Of a stretch of 26,063 bases of DNA, positions 1-9,480 are shown piece after piece (the stretch's first letter is position 1; each line of letters opens with the position of its first letter). The DNA comes from Linderina pennispora. Its lineage: Eukaryota; Kickxellomycota; Kickxellomycetes; Kickxellales; Kickxellaceae. The stretch is taken from the NCBI RefSeq assembly GCF_002104995.1, contig NW_024468392.1, positions 1-26,063 on the forward strand. Reading direction: 5' to 3'. The translations under genes were made by a program, and so were the position numbers. The notes under the pieces were generated by a model. It saw only the letters and a list, made by a program, of their open reading frames with translations, was not told where the DNA came from and did not search any database.

Positions 1-303
1 AACCAGGACGATAGTCTTCTCCGCTTAAAGTGGGGCGTTGGCCGGCTGATCATGGAGTCGGATCGCGTTCCGATAGTTGTGCCCATGTTCCACCACGGAA
101 TGAAGGAGGTCATGCCGCTGCGGCAGAAGGTACCACTGCCGTACCCGAATCCCATGAAGAGCGTCTTTTATCTCAGGATTGGCGATGCTGTCGATTTCAC
201 CCAGCAGGTTGATGAGTGGAAGGCAGCGCGAGCGAAGCTCACAGATCCAGAAGAGATCGCAGAGCTGGACGAGCGGGTCCGAATCCAAATCACTGCTCGG
301 TGA
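1..303 (+). CDS. TAZ1: Tafazzin-like acyltransferase, C-terminal part (5' end outside window)
   Basis: The frame is open from base 1 and ends at TGA 301-303, leaving 100 codons. The fragment begins with residues reading LLRLKWGVGRLI, followed by VPIVVPMFHHGMKEVMP. These match the conserved C-terminal half of tafazzins, where human tafazzin has KWGIGRLI and PIILPLWHVGM. Tafazzin is a mitochondrial membrane transacylase that remodels cardiolipin acyl chains. The catalytic HX4D box lies further upstream and is not in the window, so activity cannot be judged. The next ATG (52) is internal to the conserved block and is not the start. The C-terminal tail is predicted to be helical and charged (EEIAELDERVR). 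Other glycerolipid acyltransferases of the PlsC family are the alternative, but the RLKWGVGRLI pattern favours tafazzin. Confidence 0.88.
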   Translation, partial: NQDDSLLRLKWGVGRLIMESDRVPIVVPMFHHGMKEVMPLRQKVPLPYPNPMKSVFYLRIGDAVDFTQQVDEWKAARAKLTDPEEIAELDERVRIQITAR

Positions 304-707
304 GGAATGCAATGGATGAGCTGAAAACAAGGTGTGAGGCAGCGATCAGTGGTGGTCTGCTTGACGCATAAACCCTTACTGCCCACGCACACCTTGTCGG
401 TGACTAGCTTCCCATGCCTCGAAAAGCGGCCTTGATATTGTTGCACGTTATTGGTGGCATGGACTTGGCTTGGTTCGGTGTGGCACATTCTGCGAGGTAG
501 GTGCCAGTGGATGTCCGCCCAACATATGCCTCCCACCGGCTGCCTGCCATGTGAATGAGCGGCGAACTGGTTCCCACGAACTGGGGTCCAAGGAGCCTAT
601 CATACTGTCGCCCCTTGCCTTGAAACATATCCATCCATCTTGTATCCGTCTGACTCTCTACCCACACCCTTTCGCATTATTTTGCCATTACAAATACAGC
701 TGTTAAA
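304..707. other. Intergenic: TAZ1 3' flank and CMD-like gene 1 promoter
   Basis: No supported gene lies in these 404 bases; the short open frames on both strands lack any recognisable motif. The last 100 bases are pyrimidine-rich, as is usual just upstream of fungal start codons, and lead into ATG 708 with A at position -3. No clear TATA element is visible. Confidence 0.6.
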
Positions 708-1382
708 ATGTTCGCAGACACCATCGCCCTCACTGACTTGGAAGCCTGGGATTCTGAAGCCGCAGTCCTCGGTGACTCCATACGCAGCCTGATAGCCATC
801 TCGACGCTGGCATCAGCCAACCGGCCCAGTGCTGTCGCACAGATTGCCCAGCGGCGCCTGGACCAGCTCGGCCACCTCAGCGACAAGGTGCACTTTGTCC
901 AGCAGACGCGCGAGTCGATTCTCAAGATGACCTCGATCATGGGCACGCCCAAGGGCATCAATGCCTTATCTTCGCTAATGGGCCAGATAAACAAAGACTC
1001 AGAGGTCGCCGGTGCACTGGCAGAGCAGCCGCCCCTGCGGACGCGCGACTCATTCAACTATGACCAGATCAGGGGCCGCGGGGAGGGGCTGTTCCTGAGC
1101 ATCTACGGCCGGCACACGCAGAGGGTTCTAGGAAATCTGGGTGCATTGTACCCGGATCTCGCTGAGGTCATTCTGGTCGATTCGTACGGCCATCTGCTGG
1201 CCGAGACCCGCTATCTGAACGGCATGGAGACGGAGCTGTGTGCAATTGGCTCCCTGGTCCCGCAGGATGTCCCCTCGCAGCTCAAGAGCCATTGCATCGG
1301 CGCAGGCCGGCTGGGCGCAACTGAGGAAATGGTCCAAGCAGCCATCCGCCTGGCGAAGCTAGCCTGTTTCAAGCGCATTTAA
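708..1382 (+). CDS. Carboxymuconolactone decarboxylase-like (AhpD-fold) protein, intronless copy
   Basis: This is a single-exon frame of 224 codons. The C-terminal third (about residues 145-215) carries the CMD/AhpD pattern: YPDLAEVI, then ETELCAIGSLVP, then QLKSHCIGAGRLGAT, corresponding to the helical core that ends in an H...GA..GAT segment in the family. The CxxC redox pair of AhpD and of many CMD proteins is absent, so peroxidase or disulfide reductase activity is unlikely. The N-terminal half (ASANRPSAV, SRESI-like, MTSIMGTPKGIN) aligns with the next gene downstream, showing tandem duplication. Fungal members of this family are poorly characterised, and some related fungal proteins are peroxisomal, but this one ends in -KRI, which is not a standard PTS1. 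Unlike its neighbour it has no introns. The precise function is unknown. Confidence 0.82.
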   Translation: MFADTIALTDLEAWDSEAAVLGDSIRSLIAISTLASANRPSAVAQIAQRRLDQLGHLSDKVHFVQQTRESILKMTSIMGTPKGINALSSLMGQINKDSEVAGALAEQPPLRTRDSFNYDQIRGRGEGLFLSIYGRHTQRVLGNLGALYPDLAEVILVDSYGHLLAETRYLNGMETELCAIGSLVPQDVPSQLKSHCIGAGRLGATEEMVQAAIRLAKLACFKRI

Positions 1383-1607
1383 TCTGCAGGTGTTTACGAG
1401 CTCGTGTGATTAGATCCATTTATCTCCGCCAGCACTGCATTTTCCCCATTCATTTCTCCACGCGCACTGACAACTGCCTCACTTGCACTTCCACCCAAGT
1501 CTTTCGCAGCCGCAAATCTTGGGCCAGCACACTTGCTGTTCTGCTCTACTTTGCTGTTTTACCCCTCATTTCTGAATATATACAGTCGCTAGTTCTCTTC
1601 CTCAATA

Positions 1608-2507
1608 ATGCCTGAGGCTGCAAACACACACGAAATGGAGTTCACCAAGCTGGACTCTCTCGCACAGACACTGCAGCCAGTTATCCGATACGTTGTGGCG
1701 GTATGTTAGCAGATACCTCTATCGCCTGTAGCACGCACATACTACTAAATCAGGTTTCCCGGTTGTGTAGGTCACGGCACTGGCGTCGGCAAACCACCCA
1801 ACCACAATCGATAGCCTGGTCCGCTACTGCAAAGCCCGGCTGACTGAGGACGAGATGACTGAGTTTGTTGCAAAGTCGCGCGAATCGCTGGTGAAGATGA
1901 TATCGACCATGGGCGCCCCTAGAGTAAGCAGCACCATACATGTTTTCAGAATCCGAAGGGAACGCATATTGCAGCCTGAAAGCTAACTTTTGCCGCTGCT
2001 TCTCTGCTCAGGTTATCAACGCTACTGGGTCGCTAATGAACGCTGTTGGAGAGGACATTGCATCGAAGCTGCTACCTGTGCCAATAAGGTCCAAGGAAAA
2101 TGCCACCTATGACGAGATCCGGGAGCGCGGGTTGCAGCTATGGAATGTTATCTACGGCGCACAGGCAAACAAGCTTGAAAACAAGCTCAAAAACATGTAC
2201 CCAGACCTGGCTGAGGTTATTCAAGTTGGTAGGTTGAAACCCACATTTGCCGCCCAATGTCAATGGCTGTCAGGCAGCTAAATCAATGAGTGTACTCATA
2301 GATCTTTACGGCCGCCTGCTCAGCAACACAGACGTGCTCACCACCAAGGAGACTGAGCTATGTACGATTGCGTCGTTGGTTCCGATGGACGTCCCGGCAC
2401 AGCTCAAGAGCCATACGCTAGGAGCTGGTCGGGTTGGTGCATCAGCTGATGAGGTCGAAGCTGTTGTCAATTCGTCCGAACTGGTATGCAGCCTACTGCG
2501 CAAATAG
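1608..2507 (+). CDS. Carboxymuconolactone decarboxylase-like protein, three-intron paralogue
   Basis: Four exons give a 222-residue protein: 1608-1700, 1771-1923, 2012-2228 and 2302-2507. The introns are 70, 88 and 73 nt, with donors gtatgt, gtaagc and gtaggt and acceptors tag, cag and tag. Intron 2 has a good branch site (gctaac near 1983). The model rests on collinear alignment with the upstream paralogue: TALASANHPT against STLASANRPS, STMGAP against SIMGTP, YPDLAEVIQVDLYGRLL against YPDLAEVILVDSYGHLL, and ETELCTIASLVPMDVPAQLKSH. Splicing intron 3 rebuilds the Asp of VDLYG exactly, which fixes both of its boundaries. Like the upstream copy it lacks a CxxC pair. It starts about 225 bases after the first copy stops and has its own promoter (an AT-rich tatata near 1577). 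An aataaa at about 2675 may mark the 3' end. Confidence 0.85.
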
Positions 2508-5139
2508 GAGGCGCACGCAAGCGACCGACTGCATTATCAAACTCCATTTGATCTTTGAATTTACTCCAATGGCATTCTCTACTGCGCCTTGCCTTTGTTC
2601 AAAAACGATTAGGTATTGATGTGATTCAGCGCCGCCGATCAAGAGCATACAATAGTGGCCGGAATATGCCTGTTGAATAAATCCGCAGTATACTGTTAGA
2701 TACAGACCCCGCAACAGCCAGTAGCGAGGTAGATACATGGCTTGCCTGGTTGTTCTTGGGTGTTTATCGAGTACAGCTTGTCGATACCTTTAAATGATTG
2801 AATTCGGCCGGGGCGTTCTTTTCGGAAGTCTGCATGTGTGGAAAATTAACGAAAGATGGTCAGGCGGACATTGCATATGCAGTTTCCAATAATACAATTC
2901 GCATCAGTAAATGAATCTCTATTATACGTACATGACATTTAAGCACGACAACAGGGTCGCGCGCAGCCAGCTATTCAAGCGAGAAACAGCGTGCTCGTAG
3001 GTGAGGTATTTGGTCATTCACTGCAGGTCCGTAAAATGTCAATTCGTTTATAAGCTGCTGCGCATTATCCTGACAAGGCTGACACTCATGGCTGCAAAAC
3101 GCAATTTCCGAAATAGCGAAAAGCACCTTTCTTAGCTGACACTGCTACTCGGAGCTTGTCACTGACATTCTGCCGACACTGGCACATTCACATTGAATGA
3201 TCCACTCGTTGCATGGACACATTGCTACTTCGTGATTGCTTTAGGATAGGGGGTTCCCAATTGTTTGCAAGCAATCCTAATAATAAATCCAAGAGATCGC
3301 CAGTGTCGCATATCCAAGCAACAAAAGTAGGCTACAGCTGCAAGAACACCTGGCTTTATATCTACGCGGATCCAAGAGCCACCCAAGCGCTGGCAATCAG
3401 TGGTTCATTGCATCTTGTCTAAGCAGCTCTTCCATTCGGCCTCCATTTCATCTTTTTGCTGTTGTGTTCGTTCATACCAACTGCCTGTTCGAAATTGTCC
3501 AAATTGACGCGGCTTGCATTACAATGAAACATACTTTAGCCTGAACAGGGACATGATAGCCGGCCAATTTTCGAATATCTGGTTCCAGGAAGCAAGCTGT
3601 CATTTCTAAAAGCGTGAATAATACAAACTATCGATGTCACAAATGGCTAGGGCTGTAAGACGTAATGGTAGGTCAGTGAGTCTACCGAAGGTACTTCTGG
3701 GATCCAACGTTAGGAGACTAGTTTCTCGTCCAATAGCAGAAGCGAACCAGAAACAACGACGCTATAATGAACCTCTACCGCCCCTTAGTACAATAGTTGA
3801 AGGTGTTGACGAGGATAGTTGTAATATAGCAGCGAATACACTGGTGTTTATATTTTTTTGCAGAGAGTATTTAACTGTAGGTAGTGTTGCAATTGCACGT
3901 CAGCTCTGTGCACTTTAACTGAGCAATCACGATGAGCGATGTGGAAATGCTGCCCCAGCAGGCAGCTAGGCTATGAAGGGGTATGACAGTATCATACACT
4001 ACTGCTGGCTAATGTAATCTTCCTATGCTTGGCAGACCGCCTCTTGGATAGCTGGACTGCAAAAACAATTGAAGCGAACTGTTGCTATAGTTTCCGCCAG
4101 CAATTTTTATGTACTCACTCATGCTCCCCTTATCACGGCTCCCTGTCTTGAGCGACATACAGATAGCCGGAAAGTATCTAGTTGTGCTGAACCAGCTACT
4201 AGCTAGGCTAGGCTATGTCAAGAGATGCTATTGTATCCAAGCCTTTCCCATGGCTGAACATCCATCAAATCCCGAGGGCTCTGCCTACAATTCAAACTAG
4301 TGCTATTGTGTAAATACAACTTGGGGAGCATTGGGTTGCTCACAAAAGCTTTAACGTTGGAAAACATTTGTAAGGGCTTGGAGGAGCTGCGCTAGGGATG
4401 TTTCCTCCGTTCTACAGAGCGCTTGTGTAATAGTTTATTTGCATGATACCCCTAGGGTTGTTCCGTCGTACCCGAGGCAGCTTACTCCCTAGGAGTGGCG
4501 CAGCTCTGTCCAGGGCCGTGCATGGATTAGTTAGGGGCTCCGTATGTGCACTTCATGATAACCGGGCTTTACGCTCAAGCGAAGCTGCGCAGCACGTTGC
4601 CACGGTCATTACTGGGTGTGGCATTGTCTTTGCGGTCTACAGTGGGTTGGCTAATCATGAACAGAATGGATTGGATAACAAGAATAACGAGTTTAACGCT
4701 TTCTCATCTCTGGAGCTGCTGTTTCTCGTGTACTGGGGAATGCAGTATTCACAACAGTTTGCCATTTTGCTAGATCGTCAAATATCTATATACAACACAT
4801 ATCCATCGCATTCATCGGATATGAACCACCATATACGATATGTAGGCCACGCATCATATGCCGATTGCCTGCATATATATAAAACAGCACTCTAACTCGA
4901 TTTATCAAGCAGATCGCTACCAGAATATAGCCATGTGCAGAGACAGCGACCAAATGTGACTACTAATAGTGAACCAGGGCGGTTGAATGTGACTAAATAT
5001 CATCTATTGGAGCACTAAGGGCTGTGCTCACCACATTCCCAACATCATATCCACACATAAGTAGTACAGCAGGCATGATCGCACATTCGCTGCATTTGCT
5101 ACATAAAATGTCGCTGGTTCAAAATGACACAGCTTTATA
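2508..5139. other. Long gene-poor, AT-richer intergenic stretch
   Basis: I find no recognisable gene in these 2.6 kb. Base composition is visibly more AT-rich than in the flanking genes, and stops are frequent on both strands. The longest plus-strand open frame is 4443-4895 (150 codons). It shows no family motif, and its first third is basic and Ser/Arg-rich. Two shorter frames (3213-3422 and 3634-3918) are equally unsupported. A TATA-like tatatataaaa lies at about 4873, but no gene follows it on the plus strand. Decayed mobile DNA is possible, but no terminal repeats, integrase, reverse transcriptase or transposase motifs are visible. Confidence 0.5.
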
Positions 5140-6375
5140 TCAAAGAGATCTTATAAACTTCCCAATACTTGCATAAGCGATTTCTGTATCGGGTGCCTCC
5201 TCGAACTGCTGGAATACATGAATCATGTCGTCATAGGCCTCGAAAACGATGTTAGCTGTTTCGTGGGTGTTCTGAGCTGACATTTTCTCGTATAGCTTGG
5301 CGATATCATCATAGAGACGTTCCCTGGTACCCGCTTGGATTAAGGTTGGCGGAAAGTTAGAGAAGTCGCCGTATAAAGGCGATACCAGCGGGTGACGCAG
5401 CTCAGCGACTAAATCCTCAGTAAGCCTATGTCCAGGCGCGTAAAACATACGGCCTGGGTTCTCAGGGAACTCGACAGTTGGAAAGGTCAAATAGTCGAAA
5501 TCCTCGTTTTCTACAGCACTACGGCTAGTGCAAGACAGCTCTGGCCATGGCGAGATAAGCACAGTACCACGCAAATTACCTATGCCTAGATGGCGCAGCA
5601 GCAGTGCCAAGACCAAAACCAGATTTCCGCCTGAGCTCTCACCCGCTAAGATAATGTTCTCTTGCTGGAATCCCTGGTCGAGCAGAAAAAGATACGAGTA
5701 GAGTGCGTCAAGGAGCTGTGCTGGGAACATGTTGAGTGGCGAGAGTCGGTAGTCAATCGCCACTGCGCGCATGCCCGTCATTGCTGAAATCTTCGCCACA
5801 TGCCCCCGGTGTGATGCAGGTGATCCGTATATGTACCCTCCACCGTGGAGATACAGCACAATGCGCTCGCGCTTGTGTGTTGGCCGGACCTCCAGCAGAT
5901 CCTGTAGCCGGATGCCATGGTCTGCCTGCTCAGTGTGTGCCAGATTAGGAACAATCAGCTCAAATAGCACTCGAGGGCGCTCAGTGTCGGTCCTGTCCTT
6001 TTGCATCAGCTCGACGAGTCTCCTTTCAGCAACACCACCAATCCCCGCAAATTTTGATGGGTCAATGTTAATGTCGGCTACAGCAAAGCTTGATTCTATA
6101 TAGAACCCGACTTCAGCAGGTATTGTAGCATGCGGTATATCGTTCTGTCGGGCTTTAGCAGCGAACTCCGACACATTCAACTGGTGGATTGCGTCGTCAG
6201 TAAGGGGGCAATCGGACATGTATTTGCCAGCATAGTAGTAGAGGTCTCGTTTGACGTGGAAGCTCAGCGGCCATCTTTCTGATTTTGGACCTTTGACATA
6301 GAAGCGGATAATAGAACGAACGGCCACCATCGCGAGGTAGGTGTAGAGTGCAACTTTGGACAGGAAGGACAGCAT
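5140..6375 (-). CDS. Alpha/beta hydrolase of the HSL / steryl-acetyl hydrolase type, membrane-anchored
   Basis: This is a 411-residue single-exon protein on the minus strand (ATG 6375-6373). Residues about 3-25 form a hydrophobic N-terminal segment (YTYLAMVAV) followed by basic residues, consistent with a signal anchor as in arylacetamide deacetylase and yeast Say1. The hormone-sensitive-lipase oxyanion motif HGGG is at 177-180, followed by Y and GSP. The nucleophile elbow GESSG is at 245-249, with Ser247 catalytic. The acid is probably Glu352 in the RERLYDD segment, and His386 lies in DMIHVFQQF. All parts of the catalytic machinery are present, so it should be an active carboxylesterase or lipase, probably facing the ER lumen or cytosolic membrane surface. 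The substrate is not readable; deacetylation of sterol esters or xenobiotic esters are family roles. It is the last of three minus-strand genes and has a 0.9 kb upstream gap. Confidence 0.92.
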   Translation of the reverse strand: MLSFLSKVALYTYLAMVAVRSIIRFYVKGPKSERWPLSFHVKRDLYYYAGKYMSDCPLTDDAIHQLNVSEFAAKARQNDIPHATIPAEVGFYIESSFAVADINIDPSKFAGIGGVAERRLVELMQKDRTDTERPRVLFELIVPNLAHTEQADHGIRLQDLLEVRPTHKRERIVLYLHGGGYIYGSPASHRGHVAKISAMTGMRAVAIDYRLSPLNMFPAQLLDALYSYLFLLDQGFQQENIILAGESSGGNLVLVLALLLRHLGIGNLRGTVLISPWPELSCTSRSAVENEDFDYLTFPTVEFPENPGRMFYAPGHRLTEDLVAELRHPLVSPLYGDFSNFPPTLIQAGTRERLYDDIAKLYEKMSAQNTHETANIVFEAYDDMIHVFQQFEEAPDTEIAYASIGKFIRSL

Positions 6376-7300
6376 TGTTCTCTATGGCAAGTACCAGTGA
6401 GTGGGAGGCAGGGTACAGCTACAGCGGGCGAGGCTAGGAAAATTATGAGTTTTTGGATGAGGCAAAGAGGGATAGATGGGGGAGGAGAGTTGGGTTCCAA
6501 GGGTGACCAAAAAATTTGGTTCACGGTGGAGAGCGGCAAGAAGCCGTTATGTACTCCTGTGGGCGTGGTGGGCCTCACACCAACCACGAAAATCACCACA
6601 GAACAATAGCCACCGGGCGGACAGTGCACTATTTCTGTTTTTCCATGGCCGAATGTCATGTCAGAGGCAGCACAGGTATTCACTCGCACACTGTGTCTTG
6701 AGAGCCCTATCACCATTGTGTCCTCTCCGCGTCTATTCGTGCAATACAGCTTCCCGGAATCAAATGCATCATATGTACGTGGATGCAGCGTGCTAATAGT
6801 GGTGATGTGTGCGGCGCTGAGCAGAAGACAATACTGCATTTCCCATTCACCGCGCTCCGAGGGTAAGGGGGGGTGAAGACTCGGGTCTAGCGCCAGTTGA
6901 TTTCAAGAAATGCCAATCACATAGCGCTCCGGGCAGACAAGTGATCCAGCCACGGGGCGCTACTTGTCCTCCGCCATTCTGACGCACGACGTATACTTCT
7001 GGACCAACGGCCCACTAGCCAAGGCGCCAAGCATCTGCTTATTGTCATCGTCTACCGCCCTCCCCGCAAACCTACATGTGCAATACACCTCAATGTTAGG
7101 CTACTTTGAATGCACATGGGATAAATGAGGGGTAGGCCACAGCCAATCGAGGACAATGCCGAAGCACTGCCGCTGGAGGGTTACTAGTAGGACATACGCA
7201 ACATGGCAAGAGGACCACGTGGTGTTTTGATGTGTGGATTCAAACAGCAAATAGGGAGCGTAGAAGAGGGAGCTCATCGTGTAGGAGGAAGAAAACCGGT
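6376..7300. other. Intergenic: hydrolase promoter side and OSBP gene 3' flank
   Basis: These 925 bases separate the hydrolase start (minus strand) from the stop of the oxysterol-binding gene. Overlapping short open frames occur in all phases, none with a family motif. One plus-strand stretch from 6927 to 7128 is open for 66 codons and reads somewhat protein-like, but it has no ATG, splice context or known homology that I can name. I see no TATA box at a convincing distance from 6375. Confidence 0.5.
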
Positions 7301-9069
7301 TTAGTTGCGAGGCGGCGACACGCCTGTCACTGCAAGCACCACCGGGTCAGTTTCGGGCTTGTCAAAGTCCTGCATCTGGCCGTCAGGTCTAGAGAAGATC
7401 CACTTCGAGACCTGCTCGCCTGCCTGCTGCGGGTCGTGGGGGATGTCCTTGATCAGCATCTTTGGGTGGTAGTTCCCGTCAATCTCGAGCTGGAAGAACC
7501 GGGGCGTGAACCGGGTCTTCTCAGCCTCACGCTTCTTGACACCCTGCCGCTGCTCCTCCTCGATCGCAGACTTGTATGTGGTGGCGGCGTCCAGGTCGCT
7601 GTCCTTGATGGCCTTGGTCACGTGCTTCCAGAGGTTGCGCGACTCGTGCGGCTCCTGCTCGGCCGCACACGCAACGAGCTGCGGCACCACCTGCTCCTTG
7701 CGTGAGTCGAACAGCACCACAGGCTCTGTCTTGCGCACCTTGTCGGCAATGTACATTGTCGTCTGCCAGTTGCCCGTGATCTCGTGCAGCACCTCGCGCG
7801 TCGAGATGCGCCGGATCTTGCCTGCAATCTGGTTGTACGTGCCCCAGATCAGGCCCTTGGTCTTGAACTCGACCTCAAACATCAGATCAGATTCCTTGCA
7901 CGTGACCGACGCTGTCTCGCCGAGCTCCAGCACCATCTTGCCGAACAGAATCCCGCGCGCGTACATGTTCGGGTACGTCACCTCGTATGTCTCCTTCCAG
8001 TTGTCGAAATGGATCTTTGCGTAGCCCTCGAGGATCATTCCCACGCTGTTGCCGAAGAACCGGCTCTTCGGCCGCAGGTCGCCCTCAATCGTGATGTGGT
8101 GGTCGGGGCTGTTGTAGAACATTGCTGTGATGGGCGGGTGGTGCGATACCTGCTCAGCGATAAAGTACGCATTCGTGCCGTCCGAGAACGCATACTTTGA
8201 GCGGAAGAACTCGCCTAGCACCGGGTTGTACGGCTTCTTCACTCCCTAGCCGCCCATACGAAAGGGGAGAGATGTCAGTGAAGAAGTGGAGAGGACAATA
8301 GCGTCATAGGACTCATGCAGAATTTGGTTGCCGGCACCGCATGGATTGCCATCGATTCTTACCTTTGGGTGGATATGCCAACCAGACATGTAGTACTTGA
8401 CAACGCCAATGAAGCGCTTCACCGGGTCATCTGCCTTGTTTGCGCTATGTCCAAATAAGACGTGGGGGAGTGGGTGGTGTTGAGTGAGGGATGGTCTCGA
8501 TTCCGGTGTGTCCGCACCGGTCATGTCTCTACCCACGTGGCTCGCAAATCCATGGTACATTGGCACACAATAATGGACAACTGCAACAGGAAGCCAGGAT
8601 GAAAACAGAGCTCTCGCTTTTCCATGCATGAGTTTCGCGCCAACACAATCAGCAGGAAAACGAGACGAGGACAGAATGAAGCATGTGTGAGACAAATCTA
8701 CAGGCCACAGCCAAAGAGGCAGGGGAGAAAGGCTGGGATACCAAGGGGAACTCTCCGGAGGTTCCCCGCAAGAGCACCGCAACAGAGCGAGCCAAGGTGC
8801 ACGGACTGGCCAAAGTCTGGTACTGCTCAATGGGAGATCGCTTGGGCACCACTGCACGCTGTATAAGCTTACCTGAACAGAAAATCGGGGTGGGACATAA
8901 AGTCAGTGACCCGCTCAGTGAAGCTGCGCGGCTCCAGCACAAACGTCGGGAATGTAATGCGCGACAGGTCCATGTCCTTGCGCAATTGCCCAATCATGCT
9001 GAGAATGATGCTGCGAGGCTCCTCATCGAGCTCCTCCTCAACTGCGCACACCTCGTCCGTCTTGTTCAT
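7301..9069 (-). CDS. OSH6/OSH7-like: Oxysterol-binding protein-related lipid transfer protein, Osh6/Osh7 type, three exons
   Basis: Minus-strand exons are 9069-8873, 8444-8363 and 8245-7301, giving 407 residues. The introns are 428 nt (donor gtaagc) and 117 nt (donor gtaaga). Every junction restores the family: exon 1 ends DFMSHPDFLF, exon 2 runs DDPVKRFIGVVKYYMSGWHIHPK, and exon 3 opens GVKKPYNPVLGEFF. The OSBP signature EQVSHHPP is at residues 124-131; His128-His129 and the Lys pair near 96-97 are the phosphoinositide-head ligands in Osh proteins. The FPTFVLEPRS segment (40-49) matches the phosphatidylserine-selective Osh6/Osh7/ORP5/ORP8 group, so PS/PI4P exchange at ER-plasma membrane contacts is the likely role. 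There is no PH, ankyrin or FFAT region, making this a short ORP. ATG 9069 is chosen because it directly precedes the acidic N-terminus leading into the conserved block. Confidence 0.94.
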
Positions 9070-9480
9070 TTTAGTTTAAATACTTTGGATAGCACTCTCG
9101 TACACGAGCAAAAGGAAAAAATTGAGTGAAATGTAAACTCGAAAAGAGAAGAAGGGGAACAAGAAATGGACAGGTGTATACCCAAGCCAACACCATCCTA
9201 AAAAATTGGCATCGATTTTTTCGGGGCAGGGGAAATGCACTCAATCGGACTCGCCGCCGTGCCACAGGAACAGGGCTGTTGGTGACGTAGCAGAGTTCTG
9301 TGATGCGAACCACCAATATTTTTACGATCGAATTTTAGAACCCAGCCCAGACCAGAGTCGCTGATTTCTGCCCGCCTCGACACATTTGCTGGGCAAGGCC
9401 GCGCAGCTATGCATGGCCGGCCCGCTGCCACCGCTCCTAAACGGATTTATTGAACATGGAGTGTAGCTATGTCAATTTCT
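9070..9480. other. Intergenic: OSBP gene promoter and XPO7 3' flank
   Basis: These 411 bases lie between the XPO7 stop and the OSBP-related start, both on the minus strand. A purine-rich plus-strand stretch around 9100-9170 corresponds to a pyrimidine-rich leader immediately upstream of the minus-strand ATG at 9069. No gene, RNA or repeat is seen. Confidence 0.55.

Noticed and set aside
6927-7128. An open plus-strand stretch reading RYLSSAILTHDVYFWTNGP and so on
   Set aside because: It has protein-like texture but no ATG, no splice context, only 66 codons and no family I can name; open stretches of this size are common by chance.
7232-7705. A Leu/Arg-rich plus-strand frame of 157 codons
   Set aside because: It is the complement of the OSBP-related C-terminal exon; its composition is that of an antisense shadow.
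8501-8530. A tRNA B-box-like ggtctcgattcc in intron 1 of the OSBP-related gene
   Set aside because: It has no matching A-box, acceptor stem or anticodon arm around it, so a tRNA is not supported. Other ttcga/ttcaa sites in the intergenic gaps failed the same test.
8445-8872. An extra exon hidden in the long (428 nt) first intron of the OSBP-related gene
   Set aside because: Exons 1 and 2 join directly in the family alignment (HPDFLF to DDPVKRF), leaving no missing residues.
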